Assembly (NCBI GenBank): GCA_963970005.1
Contig: CAXAMN010025672.1
Span: forward strand, 381,431 to 445,430
From: Durusdinium trenchii
Taxonomy: Eukaryota > Sar > Dinophyceae > Suessiales > Symbiodiniaceae
DNA length: 64,000 nt
Direction of reading: 5' to 3'
Of the stretch, positions 45,401 through 57,400 are shown one piece after another. The notes beneath the pieces are model-generated. The model did not search any database and was not told the DNA's origin. It was given only the letters and a program-made list of their open reading frames with translations. Numbering within the stretch: position 1 is the stretch's first letter; every line of letters starts with the position of its first letter. The position numbers were made by a program, and so were the translations under genes.

Positions 45401-48400
45401 AAGCCGTGTGTGACTACGAGGGTACCGCTTGTATGTTGTACATAGCCGCTACCATAGGATTCCCAAAGACTGACATAGTAGTGGTGCCTTGGCCGCTCGC
45501 ATGGTGATGTCCACGTAGACCTGCGGGCACGAAGTCGACTGAGGCATCACATGGTCCATGTCCCCATCAATTTGCTTATATACCTTTGTTGACACCAACA
45601 TCATTTGCTCCTATAGCTTGTAGTCGTAGTTCTTGACCGGTAGGGCTCAAACCATCTGGGATTCACTGTGGCGGAAAGTCTGATTTAGATGGACCTGCTG
45701 TAATCGAACCACACATATTCAAAAATTGAATTCATGGAGTCATGCCCCAAGAAGCCTGATAGGTAACACATGGATCCCATGTTCTGCACAGCTCTGTGCC
45801 CCTGTGCGTATATAGGGCTGGGCATCGTGGGCGAGGCCACGTCCCACGTCACCTTCGATCAATGGCCCGGCAAGAAGCACCACCCATCCATCGTTCTCCA
45901 AGGGACAGCCAAGATCACATTGAAGATACCTCATGCGCATGGATCCAAGGATGGAGCAAAAGCAAGGGAAATGTTGAATCATCACCTTTGGAGACCCTAC
46001 TCCTGTGCAAAAATGACGATGTCTGTCATCTTGGAGGTGAGTCGATCACTGAAGCTCTTGTGCAAAGAGATGGTGACCGTCTGAACAAAAGATTGTGCGT
46101 CGATCAGTTGGGGTTGATGAGCGGTCAATTACCTTTTTAAAGGTGAATACTTGGAATTGAGAGACGCATGCCGACCCTGATTACATCCAACCACGCATCC
46201 ATCCGTTTCCAAAAGAGACCTGGCCAAGGAGGTCCCCTAACCCACAAAGCGATGAAACGGTGTTGCCCTTATATATGTATATTTGTATATGTATATTGTA
46301 TATTTATATTATTTCTATTTAAGTATAACGATTTATGCATGGTGTGGCAATAAATCGCATATATATAATTATATATGAAAACCAGGTTTTTGCCACGACA
46401 AATTTCCAAGGTTTGGTCACTTAAGGTATATCATGGTTATATATATATATGGAGTATATAGTATATACGTAGGTTGTATGCACTATACCTTTTCTACTTT
46501 TGGACACAAGGACACACCATGTGTCCACCTCCGTACCCGCCACAGGCACCTAAGGTCACCAACATATAGCTAATGATGTAGCCTGCCACGAAGGCAAAAC
46601 CGTAGTCCAACTCTTCCTCGGAGGCTCCCGGCGATCACATTGTCACGCCACTGACATTGTACGGCGAGCCCGGACAGGCCAGGGTCGATGGGTTTGAGGA
46701 AAAAACCGTGTTTCAACCAAACGCAGGTATTGAAGTGTTTTGAAACATAATCATTGCATAATTTGTTGGTTTAGTTTGGAACTGAAATAGTGAACGGCCT
46801 GCCGGTGTGCCAGGTGACTTCTTTGGAGAAGACCTGTCATGAATGGGATGCAATGCATCAAATCATCCATGAATAGGGTTTTGGCGGCTAGCTTGCTTCC
46901 CGGTTCCCTGTCAAGGAAGTTGGAACGCATCCATTGATTAGTTCCATTCGGGATGCCACTGGTCACCCCCTGAATTTTTGCCACCCTGACATGAAATTCC
47001 AAATGGATGGATCTCAATGCCCAAGAATCATGACACGGCCCTGGTTGAATTGACCTTCCCCAAACAGATCAAGGGGCCTGTCAAGGTAGTGAGCGTTTCA
47101 AAACGGTAGACGGTAGACGTCAAGAAGAAAATACACTTTGCAAATTGATTGATACTGGCTCTGTATCTTGCTTGCCCCTCGATCCCGGACCAAAAAGGAC
47201 GTAACTAAATAGTGGGTCCCAACGAACAAAGCTAGATATAGACCTCAAAGACCCTCGTTCTGTTTGTGTTTCTGGCGGATATCGTCGACATTGTCATGAA
47301 TAGTTTGTATAGTTCCTGGGACTGCCCGAAATTTGACTGAGTCACTGCCAAGATTGCATGGATTGGAAGACCTCGGTGCCAAACTCGGCGGTGGGTAAAC
47401 ACCTCCGTTGCTTTGTCTAGGTATGACTTCCTATTTATGCACCTTTTTGTGAAGAGTGATCCCCACCTTGAAAGGTGATTTGGAAGAATGCAGGGCACAT
47501 GTATTGACAGACTATCCTGACAAACGCTGCGTGACATGTGCACTGACACAATGTCCTGAAAGTTGTTCTGGCATCAAGCCTGTACAGTATGTGTTTTGAC
47601 ACATCATCTAGCAAAAAGGCAGGAATATGTTCAAGAACGTATTCTGACATCCTTTCTGGCATGTGTTCTGACGTTTGTCCTGCCGTCAAGTCCGACATGT
47701 GTTCTGACATATCTTCTGGAATGTACTTCTGACACTTCTTCTGTCATGTGCGGCTGCCACTTGTTCTGCCATCACACCGAAACATGTGCCACAACGATGT
47801 CAGTGCCGACGTGCCGACATGTCTTTTTCTTGGTGTGTGTAACTTGAGATGTGTTCTGTCACCTGTTCTGGCATGATGTCCGACATGACACATCTTCGGG
47901 CGGCCGCCGTCACCCGTCGAACGCCCCGACCGGCAGAGGTCCGGGAAGGCCGGAGGAAGTGGCGACTGGCGGTTTTCGTGTGCGAATAAACACGATGCCA
48001 AAAAGACCTGTTGTTCAACGCACGCTGCACAAGAGGACTCGCAGGCGCCACGTGTTTCCAACTCACTTGAACAAAATGTGTCAGTGGGATCAACCATCCC
48101 TAAGTGGGATCAACCATCCCTAAGTAAAGCTTTAACATAATATCTCAAACCACCACCCAGACAGGCATTTGAATACACCCACTGTCTAGCTTGACCTCTT
48201 GGAGGCTCCATGACCCCTTCCCGCCATCCGCCGCTGGACTCGCCACGACCAGACGTGCGTCATCCGACCCTTCGTCACCCGCTCCGCACCTTTCGCAGAA
48301 TTGCACTCGCCACAAAAGCACCGAAAGGCGGTGAACATGGACCTGGGTTGGGAGGAAACTGCAGGCATGGCGTGGAGCCATGGTGGGGTCCATGGCATGC

Positions 48401-51400
48401 CCGGACAGCCCCCCGGACAGCCCTGGACATTCACGTCGTTGAGATGTAACAATGAAGAGAGGTGGATGACTCGATGACCGAAGACCCGCAAGCTACATCA
48501 AGCTACCAGGGGCAAAGGTAGACTACTTAAACACATTCACATGCAAAAAAACCTGGAGTTACGGGGGTTTGAGATGGTTCTCCCCAAAGGACATGGGAAT
48601 GGACTGGTGACTATGGGCCGGTAATGAGCTTGGCCCTGGCCTTTTTGGGCCATGAGCCAGGACGCTCCGGTGTAGGTATAAACAGGTGACTGCCCACAAC
48701 CAGATGTCTAGACGGCGATCAACCATCTCTGGGGAGGGTGCCCACTCTGAAATCTTCTGCTTACTGCTTGGTGAAGCCATATTGCTCCAACGTTGGCAAA
48801 TGTTGTCTTCACAGGCCCGTTTCCTCTTCTTGGCTTCTATATAATAGCCTTAATTTTTGGATGTCATTTTACTATGTGGCGGTCCGGATGGCCTCTTCCA
48901 CAGTCGTAGCACTTCTAGCTGATTCTAGCTGCCTCTTCCATGCACCCTGCCCTTCTTGACAGACATGCTGGTTGTTGAACATGATCCATCAATAACTCAC
49001 AAAGCCTTCTAATATATAGGTATGAGTGTGATCTTTGGAACCATCTGCAGAAAGACTTGCAGTCTCCAAGTCTGCCAACATCTGGATCCTTGAAACCAAA
49101 CAGGCCGGACTTGAGATGAGCTGTATTGGAAGAACACATTAAAAACAAGGACACACACACCAAGCTAGAAGATCCTCCCTTTTGAGATGTTGACTGTTTG
49201 ACCACAACGATGTCCAGGGACGTCTTTCAACACACTATGATGTCCAGGGACGTCGTTGGTCACGCGCCGGAAAGCTAAAAACTGATCCTTCCTGTCACCA
49301 AACAAGGGTGCCCAAGTGACGTGATACAGGCTGAGATTGGAGAGAAGCAAACGCATGTGGACTCGGACCAATTACAGTAATTAATATAGACTCTTGATTA
49401 AGCCACCCCATCATATGAATAGGTGTTCAATTCAAATGGGGGTATCTATTACATAATCAAGTCTACATTCTTGATCTTCAACATTGGTTCTCTAATGTTC
49501 TCTAGTTGTTGCCCACGGCCAAACAATCCTCCCCCAGGCCGCATCCTTCTGGCCAGGGGGCCAGAAGATGTTCTCAAAGCCTCAGCTAGGGCTTTGGGTA
49601 GATACATCAACTTCAACCCGTTGCCATGGTTGGGATCAAATCACGGAGAACCTCAGACAGATCCCTGAACGAACATGAACGAGAAACATCCCAGTGCTTC
49701 TCCCCATGTCTGCTTCTCCGCTCGGGTCCCAGTTCGACAAGGTATGCCTGCGCTCTAGTCACTGGATCTGAGAGAGTTTGACTCCGACAGGGTGAACGAT
49801 GATTTCATGTCGCTCATGTTGGCTCTCTGATGGCTGGTCGTGTAGTCGTGTCCCTAAAAAGAAAGAGGCAGCCAGCACACAGCTAGAAAAACAGGTTTGC
49901 AGCTTGGAGACTTCACAGTCGCTTTTCCATCCTTTAGGTCTCCCCGAATCCTACCAGATGGTGGCGTCAGCGTCCGCGATATGTCCATCCTTTAGATTCG
50001 ATTTTCTTACAAGTGCGAGTGGCCCGAAATCTGACGAACTGGTGGGGACCACGCATGTGAGAACAGGTTCTAGATGCCCTGCACCATCGGTCAAAGTTGA
50101 ATGGTTTTATCAAAAGGATCTGGAAAACACATAGTACAAGGGGCACGCAACATACGATTGATGCGACTTTTTGGGAGTTCGTGTCATTTCGAACTCTCTC
50201 GGTCATGTCTTTGACAAAAACTACAGAGCCCCGCTTTATATAAGACCATTTGACCGCCCCCGGTGCCCCCGCCCTGCTGAGGTGGGCACCCTGCGCCAGC
50301 TCGAGCTCGATCGCTCTCTCATCACGACCGATGGTCATGGTGGCAAAGCCTGGACCGATGGCATCGCTCGGTCACTGTGTGACTGTGTGGGATCTTTATC
50401 CCATGATCAACTTGACCGCTTGGCGAAGTCTCGACGGTTTGAAAAGACATCAAGAGTGGTTTTGTCCCTGCAAACCAGGCTGAAAAGGATCTGTTAGAGA
50501 CTGCAAAGAAACTCAAGGGCGTTTAGATGTTTTGAGTGCTTGGCTGTTCTTAATGGGTTCCCCATACTCGAAACTGTACACTATAGAAAATGTCAGGAAC
50601 AGTCCTATCAAACTGGCGGGGACACGACGTGGTGGATGTTCTTTTAAAGGTTCGTGACCCAATAATATTTAGGTCTTGTGGTTTCGCACTATGTCACTAT
50701 ACTTCAGCAGTTCCTGAGCCCAACATCATCTATATAAGAATCTTTGACCTCTTAAACCGACTCAAATGATTCTGTTTATCCATCTTGAGCCGACTTTGCA
50801 CATCCAACCTCCCCCCCTCGCTCGATGTTTGGAAAATGCTCGCTCTCCAGACTCTCTAGTGTGCCTTTGAGAATCGCCCCCCAGCCCACATCGATAGAAT
50901 GAACCGCTTTCTTCCAAGTGTGTCCGTGTCAATGGGATGCCGCCCAGCTCCGCAGTTTTAGTGGCAGGCTGCCTGAGATCACATAGAGCACCGCGAAAAG
51001 CAGCGGAAAGGCCAGTGCCAGTGTCCTGTTCCCAGCTGCACAACTGCGTTGAAGAGACATCGGCTTTCTGGGCATTTCAAAGCTTGGAAGGGTCAAACTC
51101 CGCTGGAGCAGCAAGACAAACACAGCACTCTATATGTAAAGAGTAGTCCGCACCTCTTTTTTCTGTTCGCTCTGCAGCTAGATTGTCCGAATATAACAAA
51201 AGTTGGGAACAAAAATGGAACTCCCCAAAAAAAACGAGTTGGTTATCCCCCTCTTCCCGGTCCACAACACGAGGAAGGGGCCGTTTCCGGATAATCATCC
51301 CCCCTGACCAGGTGGGCCACACCCCAAACCCTGGCCAGGCCCCAAGGGACACCAGCATTTTTTCTCACTTCTTTGCTGGTTTAGCGGAGGAATGCTTCTT

Positions 51401-54400
51401 TCCACGTCCCCCCACCTCGCTTGCGTGAGGTCGGCCTGTTGCTTCGCAACGGCTCAAGTGTTTCAAACTGTCTGGGGTCTGAATTCTGAAAAAGGGTGCG
51501 AAAGGGTGCCAAGTGTCTCTCAAGGGTCCTGGTTTCATTTCGGCCAAAATGGCTCGGGACTCGTTAGGATACAGGCGTGCCGTTTTCTGGACCTGCCAAC
51601 TGCCAACGCCCCAAAATCATCACTCGGTCCAGATTTCCGTGTTGACAGAACCACCACGTGGCTCCGCCACGCCTCAAAGAGTAGGGTCTGAGCTTAAGGG
51701 ATTCCAGCTGAAGGCTCTCAATGCAAGATTTAAAAAATTTACGCCATCGCGCAGGCGTCGGACAAAGCTTTTGGTGGGGTGAAGCTAACGTCACCCAATG
51801 CTGCACATACCGGAAGGCAGTATCATGACCTATCGACACGCTTTCCTGAACCCCTGCTCTTTTGCCAGCTTTGGTGAGGCCTAAGGCAATGACGGCAGTC
51901 CGCAACTTCTTGGAAACCTCCACCCTATTGCGAACTACATCCAACAGCTCACCTGTGCGCAAAATGCCGTAAAAGCATAAAAGCAGGCTCGTTGCGAAAG
52001 CGAACTGACCATGATATAGGCTCTATCCTACCATACTATGCAAGACATCTCCAGCTCCTCCACTGCTCCAGGGTCGATCCCCCGCTCCTCGTCTCGGCCT
52101 GCTGCAGGCCGCCTGAACGCCCCTGCTCCTCGTAGAACAGCGGCTGGTCTCCGCATCACTTTCGGTGCAATCTCTTCCCTCCTCCTTTACCACGGCCTGA
52201 GCCGTGGGGTGCGTAGTACTGGCCTCGAAGGACGTGTTTGTATCCTTTCACGCTTGGGTTTGTGTTCGTCTCGATGATCCTGGTCGTGGTAGCCAGGTGG
52301 TGAATGGGAAGGCGTCCTAGGTCGCCTAGGGAGTGGCTTCCTTGCTGACGGGTTGGCAGTGCGGCTAAGCAGGTACTTTCTATCTGATTCCTTGTCGTTC
52401 TTGACAACCTCGGGTGATGACTCCGGCTCCTCAAACGTCTCTTCAACCTCCTCTTCTTCTGCCTTTGAACTCGAGATGGGACTCGCTTCCTTCTTGGCCT
52501 CAGGGCTAGGCGTGCCCCGCTTCTCCTTCTTGTCCTCCTTCTTGCTCCTGCGCCTCGAACGCGATCTGTGCGACCTTGTCCGTGACCTCCGGCGACGACG
52601 AGAACGATCCTTCTTTCTTGGTGCCTCCTCCTTCGGCTCAACCAAGGGTTCCTTGCTTGATTCGGTGTCTTTCTCCTTCTTCACCGGGATCTGGGATGGT
52701 GCGGCCTCCTTATCCTTTCCACCTTTATGAACTCCTTCTTCAAAGGGTCCAGGCCCCGCTCTTCCTCTTTTGTAAACTGCACGCTTGTCACCCTCTGTAG
52801 CAGAGACTGGCGCTCCGTGCAAATCCACGTACCCAGCGGTGCGATCAGCCTCGAATTTTTCACAAGCCGACTCTACTGTCTCGTTGATCTTCTTCAGGTA
52901 CTGTACGAGCTCGTCCACTGAGTGTGGAGGGCACCTCGTGAAAACAAGTCTTTCCAACTTCACAATGAGGTAGCAGGGATCACAAAACCCCGACAATCCC
53001 ACGGGCTTACGCAACCTGTTGTTGCACCCCTTGCACGCGCTCATTCAAGCCAAAACACTACAGAACAGAAAGTTAAGGTGAATTACTCTTTACTCCCGGG
53101 GGGCGGGAAACCATAGAGAAAGGTAGCCGCTTTTTCTATACATCTATGCAATATGCACACCAACTTATTGTATACATATACAATAATATTATACACATAT
53201 AATCATATATAACTATACATATTATATATAACTATATATGCAGTGTTTTTGCTCCATAGTGAGAAATTGCGGGGACCGCATCCCAACTAAGCCTGTGGTG
53301 CCTGTGTTGCCTGTGCTGAGCCAGCAGGCGAGTTACTGACCAAAACAACTCGATACAGGTGGTCAACTCCTGTACCTATAGGTTTTTGCCCTTGCTTGAA
53401 AGTGATCCCCCGCTGCTCGAAATGAACGTTTCAGTCAATTCACTGGCCTTTGCTGAAAAAGCCTGAGCTCAGGCTTCAACACCTCTGCCTGTGATTGGCA
53501 AATGGATCTGCACCGTGCCATTCTTTATTCTTTGGATCCCTTCCGCCCGAAATGCCAGCGACCACGGTGACCACAAGTCAGGCCTTTTCTAGTGATTGAA
53601 GTTGAGCTCCCCAACTCTTGCCAATTGGCACCATGTACTGGAGTTACTCATTAATCAACGGTGACAAGTTCGATAAGAAAACTCCAATCATGCAGAGCTT
53701 CAAAACGCGGAGCAACATGTAAAAGTGCATTATGCTGTTCTTCCTGAATAAAACACACATTTCAAAAACAAAAATGATTGATTTTCGCCTAACAACATTC
53801 ACCTCCAACTTCCTGGAAGAAGTGTCAACAACAAGCCAGTTCTGAGTTCTATGGTTGGAATGTACCACAGGACCTTGGGGGAATATGATGAAAGGCACAT
53901 CAAATGGCCAGCAGGGACAGCAGGGACGCCAGCAGAAGGACGAACAGAAAGGTTTACTCCGACGGTTTACTCCCCGAACGAGCAGCACGCCTTCTCGCTG
54001 ATCGGATGTATTTAAAACTGTTCCAAGCCTCTATATAGTTCACCATGACAAGGTGCTATCATGGTTCAACAATCTGGCCCTATAGGTGTGAACATACACC
54101 TGAATAATACACTCCCACCCAAAGGAAAGTAGTCTTCCAAAAGACAATTTTCCACTTCCATGTTAGTGAGCCACAGTACATATAATAGTTATGTATATAT
54201 ATATATGTGTATAACACAAATTGTTTGCAGCTCCTGCCTTGAGTGGGTCCTTGGGATGGACAGTTTGTCCAACTCTGGGACAAAGCAACACCAGCAAAAG
54301 GGGGTGACTCGACCAGAGGTTACAAAAAACACCCAGTGAACACTATGATGTTCACCTTTTTTCAAGCACCGAATCAAACCTGATGCCGTGTTCTTTTGTG

Positions 54401-57400
54401 TAATTCATGTGGCATCATGAAAGCTATGCTGGGGGTACCAAGGAGTCTGTTCTCATTCATCATGGCGTTCCTTCCCCAGACCGCCCTGGTGTGAAGGATC
54501 TTCCCAGCTTCGCTTCGTTCAATCTTGGAAGGCTGGGGTATAGCTATATCTTGGGGATAATCATGGTCGCTCTTTGCACCAGGTAGAAATAGGATGAAAT
54601 AGGCCATAAGGAACCGTGGAAACCAGGCCCCATCGATTTGGTACCACCATCAGGCAGCGCCGCTGTGCTTGGGTCCTCAAGCCAGCAACCAAGCCTTTCA
54701 CCATAAGCCTCAGCTCCTGGCAAACAAGGTGCGCAAAGACAAGTTTCAGTTTTTTGTGCTTCTTCTCTGAGCGTCAGGGGCCATTCACCCACAAAGGCCT
54801 GTCTTTGATTTTGCTAGAACATGCTGGAGGCCGGCAGTCAACGAGTTCATGAGATTAAAGAGAAAATTAAAAACATGGGTGGTACATGTGCCGCATGGGG
54901 TAGTTCACAAGCCTTTCGCGCAACGTGAACAAAACCAACACACCTCTTCCTGGTTCCGAAGGCTGCAGTGGTACATGGCCCCAAATCAACAAGTGCTTCT
55001 GGAATCTTCTGGATACATCAAACACTGCAACAGCAAAGGCCAAACAGTAAATTACCTTCTTATAACCAGCCATGTGGAAGTTATCGGGGGTCATCTACCT
55101 ACTGAACCTCCCTCAACCACATTTCCCTACATAGAGACCATCCTGATCAAGCTTGCATTTGCGTATCAGCTGGTGCTCTGATGGCCTCACTGGCGAATTG
55201 AACTGGCCAGGGAGGCTTTTCGTGTTCTCAAAGAGATTTCCAGCAAAAGTTTCTGCCAAAAGGGAGCGGCTAAGCCTGAAATCTGGCACGCTGGAAATTC
55301 CTTACGAAAACATCTGGTTTCAAGTGACCCTCGACCTGTCAACAATGGCCAGCCACACCCTTGAGGACTCGAGGACTTTATATAACCACGTGTCCTGTAA
55401 ATTAGTCATATGTCATCCCACGTGTCCTATATCACCACGTGGCATGTCTCGGCGCACATGTCATTTGTCATCCCTGAGATACCATGGTCTTCAACATTCT
55501 CTCTCCCTCTCCCTCTCTCCCTCTCTCCCTCTCTCTCTGTCTCTGAGTCTCACACTGTCGTCTGAAATGAGACGAGAGTAGTTATAGTATGTGATAGTGA
55601 AACGCTCAAACCGTATATCTCTCCGGACCTGTCTTTCTCTTTCCCCCTTCTGGTTGCGCTCGCTCCTTCATACACTTCAGCCGGAAAATCTTCCTTAGAT
55701 GGGCAAACACACAGTGAGTCAAGTTCAAACACTGCGCCACACAGTGAGAGCGCCATGGGTGTTGGGAGCTCTCCTGAAACATCAGGCCTGTCGCCAAGGC
55801 CGCCACACAAAACTTCTTTGTGTCCCCACCAAACGTTTTTTGGGTTGGCCCCCATCGGTTTCCAGTGTTTTGGAATGCAGGCCATGTTTCGCTACTTTCC
55901 ATCAAGAGGTTGGGTATCGGTATAGGGTTGGCCCCTATCGGCTTTGCAAGGTTGTGATCAATTCGGCAATACTTAAGGTGGCTCACGACTAAAGTACCGG
56001 TACGGAAGTTTTGTCGGATGCTCAATAGCTGTCGCTGTCGAACTCAGTAGCTTGTTGTATTATGTTGTAATGCTGAATTTACCGTTTTCGACCAATCAGT
56101 TTGTACTGAATCATGTCACTTACACTCAACTGCTATAGGCACACACTGCCTCAAATGATCCTCGTTTCACGTGCAACCAGAGGTTGAATATGTTGAATTA
56201 GTGTTATTGCAACTCTTGTGGGTTGTAAAAAACATATCTCACAGAGTGACCAGCTGTCGTGGGTTCCGTAAAAAAATAAAAACCTAAGAGTTGGATGATG
56301 AAGCAGTGCTTGTCTGACTAGATTAATTATGAGTCTGAGAAAACCCATGAGATTCCATGATCTGGTTGTAAAGGGCTTAAGTTTGTATATCTGCGAACAC
56401 ATCCCGAAAGCATTCCAATGACAAGAGTAACATTGTACAATCGAAAGGTCAACCACACCATCCCTGGAATACTATCCCTGGAATATACACGTGAAGTGTT
56501 TGTCCACCTTTGTTGGGGAAAGCGATCCACTGACTGGGTGAGCTTTTGCAGCTGGTCTCACTCACTTAGCTCTTCTATCCCCCACCCTTCTCCCCCTTCT
56601 CCACCTGCGCAGCCTCTTCCCCCTCCGACCCCCTGGCCGCCGACGTCCCGAATGGGCTCGACCGGGGTCCGGTCCGGGGCACACGACCCGCACCAACCGG
56701 ATGAGCCGGCAGAAGCGCAGCAGCGAGCTGGCGAACATGTCGCTCTCGAGGCCGCCCACCGCCTGGAGGCGAGATCCGGTGCGATCGGATGAGGATCGGA
56801 CGGATGGGGATCTGATGGATGAAAGGGGATGAGGAGACCCCCTAAGAAATGGACCACTGATCTAGATGGCGATGCAAGAATGACATGGAAGACAAGTCTT
56901 GGATCCTCTTGGACCATCAGGTGGACCATCAGAAAGTTTTGAGGGCGTAGTGAAGGCATGCAATCGCAGATTCTGGTTTGGTGTCATTATTGAACAAGGC
57001 TGAGAAAAAGAATCTAGATCCACCATGGTCCGCCAAATCCAACGGACTCCTTTTGGTGGATTACCAGCAAAAGAACATCACCCATGCGCGAGCCTCCTTT
57101 TTTTAATGAGGATCTTGATGTAATATTATCTTGATAATATTTGAACCAAGCCACACCCATTCTCCAGTTATCATGCTTTGTTTCGTGATCGGACTTTTCA
57201 AGTCCAAGTCTTCTTCTCCATCAAAAAAACGAAGACACGTGGGTGGCGCGGCCCGGAAGACAAAACAAATCCACCCACTTAAAATACAAACATGCAAGAA
57301 CTTTCTCAAACATGCTCTAACAACCTTCTCAGAAGCTCCTTTGAAAATCTGTACGATCCTTTAAAATCCTGCCAGTTTCGCGTCTGAAACATGTGATTGG

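Larger units (their letters stand above)
37869..50284 (-). other. Introns in the 3' half of gene A
   Basis: Holds the hairpin elements at 38.46 and 49.39 kb, satellite at 39.55 kb, the 41-kb tandem array, (ATC)n, the 44.0-kb tandem units, the 47.5-47.9 kb minisatellite and (TA)n runs near 44,235 and 46,440. An HFNNIPR-like exon expected between 48,343 and 50,284 was not found. Confidence 0.5.
51365..53044 (-). mobile_element. Decayed tyrosine-recombinase retroelement (DIRS-like or Crypton-like)
   Basis: It contains a nucleic-acid-binding first ORF followed, on the same strand, by a frame-broken tyrosine recombinase. No reverse transcriptase is visible between them, and the join near 52,020 has a stop codon just before the recombinase frame, so an internal deletion is likely. 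It lies in the same orientation as gene A inside the intron between the S4-S5 linker (54,676) and S5 (51,025) exons. No target-site duplication was found, as expected for elements that integrate by a tyrosine recombinase. DIRS-like versus Crypton-like cannot be decided without the missing part. Confidence 0.65.

Noticed and set aside
45770..46084. 104-codon plus-strand frame that looks protein-like
   Set aside because: It is antisense to gene A and overlaps the S6 microexon at 45,907-45,929, which is supported by its gene B copy.
47430..47900. CRISPR-like or coding repeat
   Set aside because: Units are diverged, spacing is irregular, there are no spacers, and the genome is eukaryotic.
52187..53044. 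Host SR-type splicing factor
   Set aside because: The Arg/Ser repeats fit, but there is no RRM, and a tyrosine recombinase of the mobile-element type follows on the same strand.
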